A stretch of 62,014 nt of DNA from Thauera sp. 28 (GCF_000310145.2 NZ_AMXA01000023.1:1-62014); one strand, 5' to 3'; positions 1 to 9,225 are shown, counted from the stretch's first letter. Notes: generated by a model from the letters alone, not told the origin. Program-made: numbers and translations.

Positions 1-104
1 GAGCGGCGCAAGCCGCGAGCTTTTCATCGCACCCACCCGACGCTCGTCGCCTTCAACCCCTCGCGGCTGGCGCCGCTCCTACGGCGGGAACGGACACCGC
101 GGCG
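1..104. repeat. REP-like repeat, one copy, cut by window start
   Basis: This stretch carries two facing GC-rich arms (GAGCGGCGCAAGCCGCGAGC and GCGGCTGGCGCCGCTCCTAC) separated by about 40 bases. It is close to the reverse complement of one unit in the cluster at 4313-4617. It lies downstream of the yigZ stop. It is non-coding; a role as a REP/BIME-like element is inferred from arm symmetry and recurrence. Confidence 0.6.
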
Positions 105-119
105 CCCCGTCGTGGAGTC

Positions 120-716
120 TCATCCACCGGCCTCATCCAGCCAGGCCAGACGCCCCTGACCCGCCTCGGCCAGGCGCGCCTGCAGCGCGGCGGCGGCCTC
201 TTCGGGCAGGCTGAAGTGCAGCTCCACGGCCTGCCCATGCGCCACCCTCAGCAGGTTCGCGCCAGCGGCATCGAGTTCGCGCCGCAGCAGGCCTTCGAGC
301 GCATAGGGCACGACGCAAGCCAGGGTCTGCAAGCACACGATCGGCACCTTCTCGGCCTGCAGCAGGGCCTGGGCCACGGCGTCGGTGTAGGCGCGCACCA
401 GGCCGCCGGCGCCGAGCTTGACGCCACCGAAGTAGCGCACCACGGTAGCGAGCACACCTTCCAGGTCCTGGTGGCGCAACACGTCGAGCATCGGACGGCC
501 GGCGGTGCCGCTGGGCTCGCCGTCATCGACCGCCGCCGACTGGCCGCCGGCGAGCAAGGCCCAGCACACGTGGCGCGCGCCCGGATGCCGGGCCCACAGC
601 TCGGCCACCACCCTCTGCGCGCCGGCACGATCGGCCATCGGCTGCACGCAGCCGATGAAGCGACTCTTCTTGATGATCAGCTCGCTATGGACGGGGGCGG
701 CGAGGATGAGCGGCAT
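120..716 (-). CDS. yigZ: YigZ/IMPACT family protein
   Basis: The 198-residue product matches the YigZ/IMPACT family in length and pattern. The N-terminal half carries the family-typical blocks KKSRFIG, DDGEPSGTAG and VVRYFGGVKLGAGGLVRAY (about residues 16-110). The C-terminal part looks like the smaller YigZ accessory domain. The biochemical role is poorly defined; eukaryotic IMPACT links to translational control through GCN2, which bacteria lack. The gene begins 20 bases after the recC stop on the same strand, so the two may be co-transcribed. It is cytosolic, with no signal or membrane segment. Confidence 0.85.
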   Translation of the reverse strand: MPLILAAPVHSELIIKKSRFIGCVQPMADRAGAQRVVAELWARHPGARHVCWALLAGGQSAAVDDGEPSGTAGRPMLDVLRHQDLEGVLATVVRYFGGVKLGAGGLVRAYTDAVAQALLQAEKVPIVCLQTLACVVPYALEGLLRRELDAAGANLLRVAHGQAVELHFSLPEEAAAALQARLAEAGQGRLAWLDEAGG

Positions 717-736
717 CGGGCAGCGATCCTGGTCGT

Positions 737-3700
737 TCAGGCGGGCGGCGCCGCGCCCTCGGTGCCGGCCTCCTGCAGGTGCTCAAGCACAGGGCCGAAG
801 ACCCGTTGCGCGAGCGTGAAGAAGCGCGCGTCCAGCGGCTGCTCGACGCCGCGCAGCGCCAGGCGGTAGGCTGGGTCGCGGCCTTCGCCGAACTGCGGGC
901 GCTGGCCGCCCGTCCATTTGTCGTGCGCTTTGCGCGGATTACCGTCGTTGGAAACACAGGCCCAGGCCGACTTGGGGAAGAAGTGGAGCGGCTGCGTGAG
1001 GCCCTCGCGGTAGAGCGCCAGCAGTTCGGCAAGCAAGTCATGCGCCTGGGCGCGCGACAGCGCTGCGAAAGTGAAGTCGGCGTCGCGCAGCATCACCCGG
1101 GTACGGCGCTCGACGCCGGCCGGGCTGGCGGCGCACAGCATCAGGTGGGCGATCCAGGCCTCGAGGTAGTGGCTGGCGCCGGCGTCGGCATAGCGCCAGC
1201 GCAGCATGCCCTCGGGACGCAGTTCGCCGAGCACGGCACCCAGCGTCCACGCCTCGCCGTCGAGCTCGAACGCGATCTGGCAGCTTGCGGCCTCAAGCGC
1301 CGGGACGTGCCGGGCCGCGGCCAGGCGGGCTGCAAATTCGCGCATCGCGGCCAGCTCGGCGGCCAGTGCCGCCTCGCCCATGGCACCGCGCGGGAACTCG
1401 CCACCGGCGCGCGCCAGCTGCGCAAGCACCGCGTCATCGCGCCCAGCGCCCTCGCCGGCGCCCCTCAGTGCCGAGTCGCACTCATCAGCCTGAGCGTCAA
1501 GCAGCACCGGCATCAGACGCTCGGCCAACGCCCAGCGCGCAGGCAGGTCGGGCACGAAGCGCTCGGTGTCCTCCAGCTCGGCATCGGCTTCGGGCAGGTC
1601 GAGTCCGAGGCGCTCTCGCAGCAGGGCGCGGCAGGGGTTGCGGAAGAAGCGCACAAGGCGCTCGAGCGTGGGCGTGCGCCACTCCGGCCCGGGCGGTGGC
1701 AGCGGGTGATCGAAGAAGGGCGCGGCGTCTACGGCAAGCGGACCGTCATCCGCACCCTCCACCGCCTCCATCGCATCTTCCGCCGCCTCGACGGCCGCGC
1801 CGCTTGCGCCCACGTACCCGGTTCGCTCATCGGCAGCAGCCCCGAGGCGGGCGGCGAGGGCCTCGGCGTAGTCTTCGTTGAAGCTTGTCAGGCGCGCATC
1901 GCCGCGCTCGGCGGCCAGAAAGTACTCGGGGGCGAAAGCCTGCAACGGATGCGCCACGCACAGGCGCTGACGTGCCGCGGCAAGCGCCTCGGGGTCGGTG
2001 GCGCTGCTCGCGGTGGCCTCGGCGAGCACGTCGAGCAACTCATCGACCAGCACCGAGGGGCGCAATTCGCTGCCGTCGCGCACGCTGCGCCCGACGTAGG
2101 ACAGGTGCAGTGCCTCGCGCGCGGACAGCAGCACATCGAGGAAGAGGTTGCGCTCGTCCAGCCTGCGCTGGCGGTCGCCGGCCTGGGGGCGGGCCGCCAT
2201 GAGGTCGAACTCGGCGGCACGATCGCTGCCGGGGAAGAGGCCGTGATCGAGCCCGATCACGCACACCACGCGGTAGGGCAGCCCGCGCAGCGAGGACAGC
2301 GCGGAGAAGGTGAGCGTGCCGCCGGGCACGCCACCGCGCGCCGGGTCATCGAGCAGGGCCGCGAGCGCGGGGCGGATCACCGCCAGCCCCTGCGCGTCCG
2401 TGCAACCGCCTGCCGCCATGTTGTCGGCGAGCTGGGCGATGGCGGCGCGCAACTCGCGCAGTTCGTCCGCCCACGCGGCGGCGTCGCCGACCAGGCGGTC
2501 GAGCACCTCGTTGAGCAGCGCGCGCCAGCCCTCGGCGTCATGCGCTTGGAGCAGGCGCGCGCGCAGGCTGCGCAGGCTCTCGGCGTAACGCCAGAAGCGT
2601 CCAAGCGCGAGCGCCGCCTGGCCCTCGGGCGCGGCGGCGCCGATGCGCCCGGCAAAGGACGCGTGCTGCGCGGCCTCGCCCGCAGCCCAGGCGAGGAACA
2701 GGCGGTGCAGGCCCTCCTCCAGCGTATGTGGCAGGCCGGCCGGCTCGCCCTCCGCCTGCCCCAGCGCCGCGTGCACCGCGCCCGCATCCAGGCCCCAGCG
2801 CACGCCAGCGGCACGCAGCCAGTCGTGAAGGGTCTCGAGCGCCGTGTCGTCCAGGCCATGGAGGGCGGCGACCGGGGCCTGCTGCAGCAGATCGAACACC
2901 TGGGTGGCGGGAAAACGGCTGGCGGCCAGGCCAAGCATGCGGTCGAGCACCTGGGCCACCGGGTTGTCGCGAGTGCCGCCCAGGCCGGTGATGCGCCAAG
3001 GGATGCGACGCGCTGGCGGGGCGGTGCCGAACACCGCCTCGATGATCGGTGCGCTCGCCTCCAGGTCGGGAGTGAGCACCACCACATCGGCCGGGGTGAG
3101 CGCGTCCGGCGTGCCCTCGTGCGCCTTGAACAGGCCGAGCAGGCGGTCGTGCAGCACCTCGAGCTCGCGCGTGCGCGAGTGGCAGACATGCACCTCGATG
3201 CTGCGGTCGGCGGCGGCCAGCCTGACCCCGGCGGGCGGCAGCTCCTGCAGGTCGAGGATGGCGTTATGCACGCGGGCGAGCAGGTGGCGGCCGGGGTGCG
3301 GCGCGAACAAGGCTTCCTCCTCGAGCACATGCTCGCCCTCGAACAGCAGGCCGATGTGGGCGCGGGTCTGCTTGCCCCAGGCAGCGAGCAGGCGGTTGCC
3401 GGTCTCGAAGAACAGGTCCTGCTGGCGGGTGGCGAGCCAGGACAGGCGGCGTGCATCGACGATGTCGAACCAGAACTCGCGGCAGGGGTTGAGCACGTAC
3501 AGACGCACATCGACCACCCGCGCCAGTTCGCGCAGCATGTCGAGGTAGAGCGGTGGCAGCGCCGGCAGGCCGAACACATGCACGCTGCGCGGCAGGCCGG
3601 TGGCGGTGAGCGCATCATGATCCATCGCCGTCACCGCGCGCAGGAAGGCGGTCGCCGGGTGCTCGCTGCGCAGCCCCATGGCCTCGCGAATGCGGCGCCA

Positions 3701-4231
3701 CAGCGCGGCCTGCCAGGCTTCGTCGGCACGCGCGGCAGCGCTCGCGTCCGCCTCCAGCACGCTGCCCCGGCCCTCGCTCCAGCGCGCCAGCCACTGCGGC
3801 CGATAGGTGAGGTAGTGGTCGAACACGCGCGCGATGCGCTCGGCGAGCTCGAAGCGCATGCGCGCGTCAGCCCCGGCGAGGTAGTGCGCCAGGCGCGGAT
3901 GCTCGCCCAGCCAGGCGCCTTCGGCCGCGCCTGCATCGAGCAGGCCGTGGATGCGCCAGGCCAGTAGCGCAGGCGAGAAGGGCGAGCGCGCCGGCACCTC
4001 GGGCACGACGCGGCCGATCTGCTGCCACAGCCACTGGGCAAGAAAGTCGCAGCGCAGGTTGGCGCTCACGCCCTCGCGATCGGCCACCGCCAGCTCGAGC
4101 CGACGGCGCAGCGCGGCGCTCGGCACGACCACCTCGCGCTCGCCGAAGGGGCCGGGCTGCTCGTCGGCGAGACGTTCGAGGAGATCGTCGAGGAGGATCT
4201 CGAAGCGGTTGGAAAAGCTCAGGGACAGCAT
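737..4231 (-). CDS. recC: Exodeoxyribonuclease V gamma subunit RecC
   Basis: At 1164 residues this fits RecC, the Chi-recognising subunit of the RecBCD helicase-nuclease that processes double-strand breaks for RecA loading. The N-terminus (SNRFEILLDDLLERL), internal blocks such as VHVFGLPALPPLYLDML and VCVIGLDHGLFPGSDR, and a C-terminal region with WACVSNDGNPRKAHDKW are RecC-like. Family knowledge says RecC keeps helicase and nuclease folds without intact catalytic motifs. In most proteobacteria recC is followed by recB and recD. Here yigZ follows within 20 bases, and any recB/recD must lie left of the window or elsewhere. The upstream flank is a REP-like cluster. Confidence 0.92.
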   Translation of the reverse strand: MLSLSFSNRFEILLDDLLERLADEQPGPFGEREVVVPSAALRRRLELAVADREGVSANLRCDFLAQWLWQQIGRVVPEVPARSPFSPALLAWRIHGLLDAGAAEGAWLGEHPRLAHYLAGADARMRFELAERIARVFDHYLTYRPQWLARWSEGRGSVLEADASAAARADEAWQAALWRRIREAMGLRSEHPATAFLRAVTAMDHDALTATGLPRSVHVFGLPALPPLYLDMLRELARVVDVRLYVLNPCREFWFDIVDARRLSWLATRQQDLFFETGNRLLAAWGKQTRAHIGLLFEGEHVLEEEALFAPHPGRHLLARVHNAILDLQELPPAGVRLAAADRSIEVHVCHSRTRELEVLHDRLLGLFKAHEGTPDALTPADVVVLTPDLEASAPIIEAVFGTAPPARRIPWRITGLGGTRDNPVAQVLDRMLGLAASRFPATQVFDLLQQAPVAALHGLDDTALETLHDWLRAAGVRWGLDAGAVHAALGQAEGEPAGLPHTLEEGLHRLFLAWAAGEAAQHASFAGRIGAAAPEGQAALALGRFWRYAESLRSLRARLLQAHDAEGWRALLNEVLDRLVGDAAAWADELRELRAAIAQLADNMAAGGCTDAQGLAVIRPALAALLDDPARGGVPGGTLTFSALSSLRGLPYRVVCVIGLDHGLFPGSDRAAEFDLMAARPQAGDRQRRLDERNLFLDVLLSAREALHLSYVGRSVRDGSELRPSVLVDELLDVLAEATASSATDPEALAAARQRLCVAHPLQAFAPEYFLAAERGDARLTSFNEDYAEALAARLGAAADERTGYVGASGAAVEAAEDAMEAVEGADDGPLAVDAAPFFDHPLPPPGPEWRTPTLERLVRFFRNPCRALLRERLGLDLPEADAELEDTERFVPDLPARWALAERLMPVLLDAQADECDSALRGAGEGAGRDDAVLAQLARAGGEFPRGAMGEAALAAELAAMREFAARLAAARHVPALEAASCQIAFELDGEAWTLGAVLGELRPEGMLRWRYADAGASHYLEAWIAHLMLCAASPAGVERRTRVMLRDADFTFAALSRAQAHDLLAELLALYREGLTQPLHFFPKSAWACVSNDGNPRKAHDKWTGGQRPQFGEGRDPAYRLALRGVEQPLDARFFTLAQRVFGPVLEHLQEAGTEGAAPPA

Positions 4232-4312
4232 GCAGGAGTTCCGCAGGGGCGCCGGCAGGGCGACACGACAAGCACAGCAGGATAACGCATCACGTCACAG
4301 CCCGCGGCGGCG

Positions 4313-4617
4313 CAGGGGATTGCCGTAGGCGCGGCGCCAGCCGCGAGGGGTCGAAGGCGACATGCCCCCGGGCTGGACCCAAAAAGCTCGCGGCTCGCGC
4401 CGCTCCCACTGCGAACGGCGGCGCATGGGATTGCCGTAGGAGCGGCGCCAGCCGCGAGGGGTCAAAGGCGACGGGCGTCGGGTGGGTGCGATGAAAAGCT
4501 CGCGGCTTGCGCCGCTCCTACCGGGGGGCGTCGCGGTGTCTGTTCCCGCCGTAGGCGCGGTGCCAGCCGCGAGGGGTCGAAGGTGACATGCCCCGGGCCG
4601 GCCCCAAAAGCTCGCGC
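4313..4617. repeat. REP-like cluster, about three units
   Basis: About three imperfect units are arranged in tandem. Each pairs an arm like TAGGAGCGGCGCCAGCCGCG with a facing arm like CGCGGCTTGCGCCGCTCCTA, about 50 bases apart. The facing arms could fold into a long cruciform or hairpin. The cluster fills the gap between the divergent genes recC and the nuclease-domain/helicase gene, so it may also sit in their promoter region. Related units occur at 1-104 and 20281-20590. Confidence 0.7.
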
Positions 4618-4678
4618 ACAGGCACTCGCCTGCGAATGTGTAAACTGGCCGCTGTTCATCGTCCACCTGCCCACCGCC

Positions 4679-6367
4679 ATGGCCAAGACCCACCCCGAAG
4701 GCTGGCGCCTGCTGCCCGCCAGCGGCGCCCGCGCCCGCGAGCTGCAGACGCTCGCGCTGCTGGCGGGCGCGCTGCCAGCCGACACTACGATCTACCACGG
4801 CCTGCACTGGACGCGGGCCGAGGGCAGCGCGGCGGTGTTCGGCGACATCGGCTTCGTCGTCCTCGGCCCGGGCGGGCGCATCCTGCTCATCGAACAGCAG
4901 GCCGGCTTCCTCGACGAGGCCGAGCACGGCCTGCTGCGCCCGGGGCGGCGACGCGAACGCAACATCAGCGTGGATCTCGCACGCCAGGCCGATGCCCTGC
5001 GCGCGCGCCTGCGCCCGGCGCTGGGCGGCGCCGAGCCAATGCTCGACGTGCTGCTCTACTGCCCCGACTACACCGTGCGCCAGCCCGGCACCGCCGGCCT
5101 CGACCCGGCGCGCATCGTAGACGCGCCGCGGCGCGAGCAGCTGGTCGCCACCATCCGCGCCCTCACCGGCGACACCGACGGCGCGGCGCCCGCCGACCCT
5201 GCCCGCCAGCAGGCCCTGCACCGCTTCTTCGCCGACCTGCTTGAGCTGGTGCCCGACGTGCAGTCGCACATCGGCCAGGTGGATGAGCTGAGCACGCGGC
5301 TGTCGGGCGGGCTCACCGAATGGGCGCGCCGCATCGACATGAGCCCGCACCGCCTGCGCGTGACCGCCACCGCCGGTAGCGGCAAGACCCAGCTTGCGCT
5401 CGCCGCCTACACCGATGCGCTCGCCGCCGGCCGGCGCCCGCTCTACGTCTGCTACAACCGCCCGCTGGCCGACCACTTCGCCCGCATCGCCCCCGCCGGC
5501 GGCGAGATTGCCACCTACCACCAGCTCTGCGACCGCCGCCTGCGCGACGCCGGCCGCCCGCCGCGCTTCGGCGCTCCCGGCGCCTTCCGCCGCATGGAGG
5601 CGGACTTCGCCGCCCTGGTGGCCGCCCCGGCCAGCGGACAGCCCGACCCCCGGTGGCAGTTCGACGAGCTCATCATCGACGAGGGCCAGGACTTCATGGA
5701 GGCCTGGCGCGACACCCTGCTCGCGCTGCTCAAGCCGGGCGGGCGGGCGTGGTGGCTGGAAGACCCGCTGCAGAACCTCTACGACCGCCCGGCCGTGACC
5801 CTGCCGGGCTGGGTCGGGCTGAGCGCCGACACCAACTACCGCACCCCGGCCGACGTGCTCGCCTTGCTCAACGCCCGCCTGCCCCTGCCCGCCCCCATCC
5901 GCGCCGGCAGCCCGGTGGCCGACAGCGAGCCCGAACTGCTCGCCTGGCACGACGAGGCCGGCATGCTGGAGGCCACCAAGCGCGCAATCACGCGCGCGCT
6001 CGGACTCGGCTTTCGGCGCGACATGATCGTGCTGCTCACCTTCCGCGGCCGCGAGCACTCGCGCTTCACGCCGCTGGAGCACCTCGGCCCCCACCGCCTG
6101 CGCGCCTTCACCGGCCGCTACGACCTGCTCGGCGAGCCGGAGCACTCGCAGGGCGAGCTGCTGATCGACTCTGTGTACCGCTTCAAGGGCCAGTCCGCGC
6201 CCTGCATCATCTTCACCGAGATCGACTTCGAGCCGCGCGCGGACGGGATGGACGAGCTCACCATGCGCAAGCTCTTCGTGGGTGCGACGCGAGCGACGAT
6301 GAAGCTGATCCTGGTGGCATCGGCGCGCGCCGCTGGGCTGCTGGCGGACCCCGAGCACAAGCACTGA
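4679..6367 (+). CDS. NERD-like domain plus superfamily 1 helicase
   Basis: The first third resembles the nuclease-related domain (GDIGFVVLGPGGRILLIEQQAG, about residues 56-77). The rest is a UvrD/Rep-type ATPase: Walker A ATAGSGKTQ (about residue 229), Walker B LIIDEGQDF, and late motifs VYRFKGQSAPCIIFTEIDF and LFVGATRATMKLILVAS. It probably unwinds or remodels DNA in an ATP-dependent way. The NERD acidic residue is visible, but the usual ExK signature reads E-Q-Q, so nuclease activity is doubtful. I chose the ATG at 4679 (562 residues) because the longer reading frame would translate through the REP-like repeat. The gene stands alone between recC and the sigma-54 island. Confidence 0.75.
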   Translation: MAKTHPEGWRLLPASGARARELQTLALLAGALPADTTIYHGLHWTRAEGSAAVFGDIGFVVLGPGGRILLIEQQAGFLDEAEHGLLRPGRRRERNISVDLARQADALRARLRPALGGAEPMLDVLLYCPDYTVRQPGTAGLDPARIVDAPRREQLVATIRALTGDTDGAAPADPARQQALHRFFADLLELVPDVQSHIGQVDELSTRLSGGLTEWARRIDMSPHRLRVTATAGSGKTQLALAAYTDALAAGRRPLYVCYNRPLADHFARIAPAGGEIATYHQLCDRRLRDAGRPPRFGAPGAFRRMEADFAALVAAPASGQPDPRWQFDELIIDEGQDFMEAWRDTLLALLKPGGRAWWLEDPLQNLYDRPAVTLPGWVGLSADTNYRTPADVLALLNARLPLPAPIRAGSPVADSEPELLAWHDEAGMLEATKRAITRALGLGFRRDMIVLLTFRGREHSRFTPLEHLGPHRLRAFTGRYDLLGEPEHSQGELLIDSVYRFKGQSAPCIIFTEIDFEPRADGMDELTMRKLFVGATRATMKLILVASARAAGLLADPEHKH

Positions 6368-6426
6368 CAAGGCGCACACGCGCCGACTTCACGCAGGGCC
6401 CGCCAAGACCCGGGCGCTGAGACGCC

Positions 6427-6458
6427 TGTCGCAGCTGTCGCAGGCGCCACGCGACAGC
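6427..6458 (+). promoter_or_regulatory. Candidate activator-binding site (UAS) for the PQQ dehydrogenase operon
   Basis: TGTCGC at 6427 is followed by an inverted repeat, GCTGTCGC (6434-6441), nine bases, GCGACAGC (6451-6458). The same half-sites occur in the divergent control region at 10304-10346. The site lies about 72 bases upstream of a sigma-54 promoter, the usual position for an enhancer-binding protein. Binding by the AcoR-like regulator at 17563 is inferred. Confidence 0.65.
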
Positions 6459-6529
6459 TGTCTCGGCCGCCACCCCCACTCGGGCTGCGCACGGCCAATT
6501 TTTCCACACAAAACAATCACTTCAATTAG

Positions 6530-6545
6530 TGGCACCGTCCTTGCT
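6530..6545 (+). promoter_or_regulatory. Sigma-54 promoter of the PQQ dehydrogenase operon
   Basis: TGGCACCGTCCTTGCT matches the -24/-12 consensus TGGCAC-N5-TTGCW, with GG and GC exactly 12 bases apart. It lies 100 bases upstream of the PQQ dehydrogenase start and downstream of the candidate activator site. Confidence 0.85.
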
Positions 6546-6644
6546 GTCCTTTCTGCGGCAGGCCGGCCTCCGGCTGCTGCACGTCCACTACGCAACGCGC
6601 GCTCAGTCCATGCGCGCCATACGAACCAGAAAGGAGACAAGGAC

Positions 6645-8633
6645 ATGAAACCGTCGACAACCAAGCGCGGCAGGCCGCAGGCCACCCGCAGCGCACTGTG
6701 CGTCACCGCACTGCTCGCGGCGATGAGCACGGCGTTTGCCGCCGACGATGGCAACTGGACCGAGTACACCGGCGACAAGGCCGGCTCGCGCTATCTGCCC
6801 AGCAAGAGCGTCACCACCGAGAGCGTGAAGTCGATGAAGGTCGCGTGGCGCTGGGCCATGCCCGACAACGCGATCGCCGCCGACAACGCCGAGCTGCGCA
6901 CCTGGGTCAACGAGTCCACGCCGCTGGCGATCGACGGCATCCTGTATTCCACCTCGCCGATGAGCACGGTGTCGGCAATCGACGGCGAAACCGGCAAGAC
7001 GCTGTGGTCCTACGACCCCGAGGCCTACAAGGATGGCACCCCGCCCAACCTCGGTTTCATCAACCGTGGTCTGACCTACTGGGCCGACGGCGACGACAAG
7101 CGCATCATCGTCGGCACCGGCGACGGCTACCTGATCGCCCTCAACGCCACGACCGGCAAGCCGATCGAGTCCTGGGGCGAACAAGGGCGTGTCGACCTGA
7201 CCAAAGGCATGCGCCGTCGGGTCGACCGCTCCCTCATCGCGGTCACCTCGCCCCCCATCGTGTGCGGCGACACCGTGGTGCCCAGCATCGCGGTGCTCGA
7301 CTCCTTCGCCATCGGCCGCCAGCCGATGAAGTACCACCCGCCCGGCGACGTGCAGGCCTTCGACGTACGCACCGGAAAGCGCGTGTGGATCTTCGAGCAG
7401 CCGCCGCAGAAGGGGCAGCCAGGCAACGAGACCTGGGAAGACGAGTCGTGGAAGACCACGGGCTCGGGCAACATGTGGGCACGCCCCGGCTGCGACGAAG
7501 AGCTCGGCCTGGTCTACCTGCCGTTCTCGACCCCGACCAACGACTTCTACGGCGGCCACCGCAAGGGCGACGGCCTGTTCGGAGAGTCGCTGGTGGCGGT
7601 CGACGCCAAGTCGGGCAAGCTCGCCTGGTACTACCAGATGGTGCGCCACGGGTTGTGGGACTACGACCTGCCGACCGCCCCCAACCTGATGGATCTCACC
7701 GTCAACGGCAAGAAGATCAAGGCCGTGGCCCAGGTCACCAAGCAGGGCTTCGTGTTCACCTTCGACCGCGCCACCGGCAAGCCCGTGTGGCCGATCGAGG
7801 ACCGCGCAGTACCGCAGTCCACCGTACCCGGGGAACGCTCGGCCGCGACTCAACCGCACCCGACCGTGCCGGCGCCCTTCGTCCAGCAGGGGGTGACCGA
7901 GGACGACCTGATCGACCTCACGCCCCAGCTCAAGGAAGAGGCCAGGAAGATCCTGGCGCGCTACAACTATGGGCCCTTGTACACCCCGCCCACGCTCGAC
8001 AAGGCCGGCACCCTGCAGGTACCGGGCGTACTCGGCGGCGCAAGCTGGGCGGGCGCTGCGCACAATCCGAACACCAACGTGCTGTACGTGCCCTCGTTCA
8101 CGATCCCGTTCGGCATCAAGATCAAGAAGGAGAACGCCAGCGTCTACGACTACACCGGCACCTGGGCCGGGGTCGGCGGCCCGCAGGGCCTGCCGCTGTT
8201 CAAGCCGCCGTTCTCGACCGTGACCGCGATCGACATGAACACCGGCAAGCACCTGTGGCGCATTCCCGCAGGCAAGGGCCCGGTCGACCACCCGGCGATC
8301 AAGGACCTCAACCTCGGCCGTGTCGGCGTCCCGCGCGAGAGCTTCATCGCGCTCACCGACGAGGTGCTGTTCCTCGCCCCGGAAGGGACTCATGGCGTGA
8401 TCGGCCTGTCCTCGCGCGGCAACGCCCTGATCACCCAAGCCAATGCCGACGAGAAGGAGCCCTACCTGTATGCACACGACGCGCGCTCGGGTGAGCTGAT
8501 CTCGGAGCTGCGCCTGCCGGGCGCCGCGTTCGGTGCGCTGATGACCTATCGCGCCGGCGACAAGCAGTACGTCGTCGTGCCGATCGGCGGGGCCGGGCTG
8601 CCCGCCGAGCTGGTCGCAGTCCAGGTCAACTGA
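6645..8633 (+). CDS. Soluble periplasmic PQQ-dependent dehydrogenase
   Basis: This 662-residue quinoprotein has a Sec signal peptide (hydrophobic run ending STAFA-ADD, about residue 35) and repeated propeller blades with the W/DAxTGK pattern (SAIDGETGKTLWSYD, FDVRTGKRVWIF, TFDRATGKPVWPI, AIDMNTGKHLWRI). It belongs with the glucose/quinate-type PQQ dehydrogenases. It has neither the five membrane helices of Gcd nor a fused heme domain (no CXXCH) nor the vicinal CysCys of methanol/ethanol dehydrogenases. It should oxidise an alcohol or polyol in the periplasm and pass electrons to the small cytochrome c encoded next. The start is set by the AAAGGAGA Shine-Dalgarno. The substrate cannot be read from sequence. 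Confidence 0.88.
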   Translation: MKPSTTKRGRPQATRSALCVTALLAAMSTAFAADDGNWTEYTGDKAGSRYLPSKSVTTESVKSMKVAWRWAMPDNAIAADNAELRTWVNESTPLAIDGILYSTSPMSTVSAIDGETGKTLWSYDPEAYKDGTPPNLGFINRGLTYWADGDDKRIIVGTGDGYLIALNATTGKPIESWGEQGRVDLTKGMRRRVDRSLIAVTSPPIVCGDTVVPSIAVLDSFAIGRQPMKYHPPGDVQAFDVRTGKRVWIFEQPPQKGQPGNETWEDESWKTTGSGNMWARPGCDEELGLVYLPFSTPTNDFYGGHRKGDGLFGESLVAVDAKSGKLAWYYQMVRHGLWDYDLPTAPNLMDLTVNGKKIKAVAQVTKQGFVFTFDRATGKPVWPIEDRAVPQSTVPGERSAATQPHPTVPAPFVQQGVTEDDLIDLTPQLKEEARKILARYNYGPLYTPPTLDKAGTLQVPGVLGGASWAGAAHNPNTNVLYVPSFTIPFGIKIKKENASVYDYTGTWAGVGGPQGLPLFKPPFSTVTAIDMNTGKHLWRIPAGKGPVDHPAIKDLNLGRVGVPRESFIALTDEVLFLAPEGTHGVIGLSSRGNALITQANADEKEPYLYAHDARSGELISELRLPGAAFGALMTYRAGDKQYVVVPIGGAGLPAELVAVQVN

Positions 8634-8638
8634 CCGTA

Positions 8639-8679
8639 CGCCTCCGGGGCCGCGGCATTGCCGCGCCGCCCCGGAGGCG
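8639..8679 (+). other. Strong intergenic hairpin without U-tract
   Basis: Directly after the dehydrogenase stop, CGCCTCCGGGGC pairs with GCCCCGGAGGCG (12 bp), enclosing a second stem CGCGGC-ATT-GCCGCG. No T-run follows, so it is more likely a processing or stabilising hairpin that sets the dehydrogenase:cytochrome ratio than a complete terminator. Confidence 0.65.
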
Positions 8680-8731
8680 GTCCTGTCAAGCGGACGCTGC
8701 CGTTCGCATACAGCAACGAGACTCCAAGATC

Positions 8732-9109
8732 ATGAAGACATACCACCTGACCCCCATTGCCCTGGCGCTGATCACCACGTCGGTGCTCGCCTTCAATGCC
8801 GTATTGCCGGAAGCGCCTGCTGCCGAGGAAGTGGTCGTCGAGGCCGCGGGCGGCCCGCCCTTCAAGCTCGATGACAGCGCACGGATCGCCGCCGGCAAGG
8901 CCCGCTACCAGTCCGGCTGCGCCGATTTCTGTCATGGCCACGAGCCCGCCCTGTTCATCGACCGCCAGGGCCTGGACCCCGAGTACGTCTACAACACAAT
9001 CAGGGACGGCGGTCGTGGCGCCACCCCGATGCCGCCCTGGGGCGATGTGTTCTCGCCCGAGGAAATCTGGGAACTGGTGGCCTACCTTAAGTCGCTCGGC
9101 AAGTGGTGA
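8732..9109 (+). CDS. Small c-type cytochrome with CX3CH heme site
   Basis: The 125-residue exported protein has an N-terminal hydrophobic segment (residues 7-22) followed by an Ala/Glu-rich linker and a single class I cytochrome domain. The heme-binding motif reads C63-A-D-F-C67-H68, so three residues, not two, separate the cysteines. A likely distal ligand is Met100 in ATPMPPWG. The C-terminal helix (EEIWELVAYLKSLG) is typical of class I cytochromes. It follows the PQQ dehydrogenase and is the obvious electron acceptor for it. The codon readings around the motif are unambiguous, so the extra residue is not a frame artefact. The N-terminus may be an anchor rather than a cleaved signal. Confidence 0.85.
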   Translation: MKTYHLTPIALALITTSVLAFNAVLPEAPAAEEVVVEAAGGPPFKLDDSARIAAGKARYQSGCADFCHGHEPALFIDRQGLDPEYVYNTIRDGGRGATPMPPWGDVFSPEEIWELVAYLKSLGKW

Positions 9110-9148
9110 GCCCTTGCGCACACCGCCTGCCCTGCGTGTAGGGCACAA

Positions 9149-9187
9149 GAAGAACGCCGCCGGTCGCAGGGCCCGGCGGCGTTCTTC
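9149..9187. terminator. Bidirectional terminator between convergent genes
   Basis: GAAGAACGCCGCCGG (9149-9163) pairs perfectly with CCGGCGGCGTTCTTC (9173-9187) around a nine-base loop. The A-rich left base and T-rich right base suit termination in both directions, for the cytochrome gene and for the convergent outer-membrane gene. Confidence 0.8.
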
Positions 9188-9225
9188 ATTGCAGCGGGTC
9201 ACCGCAGCTGCGGTGACCGCCCGAC

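Noticed and set aside
779-3967. 1062-residue open frame antisense to recC
   Set aside because: It mirrors the recC codon frame in GC-rich DNA, has Arg/Gln/His-rich composition and no recognisable domain.
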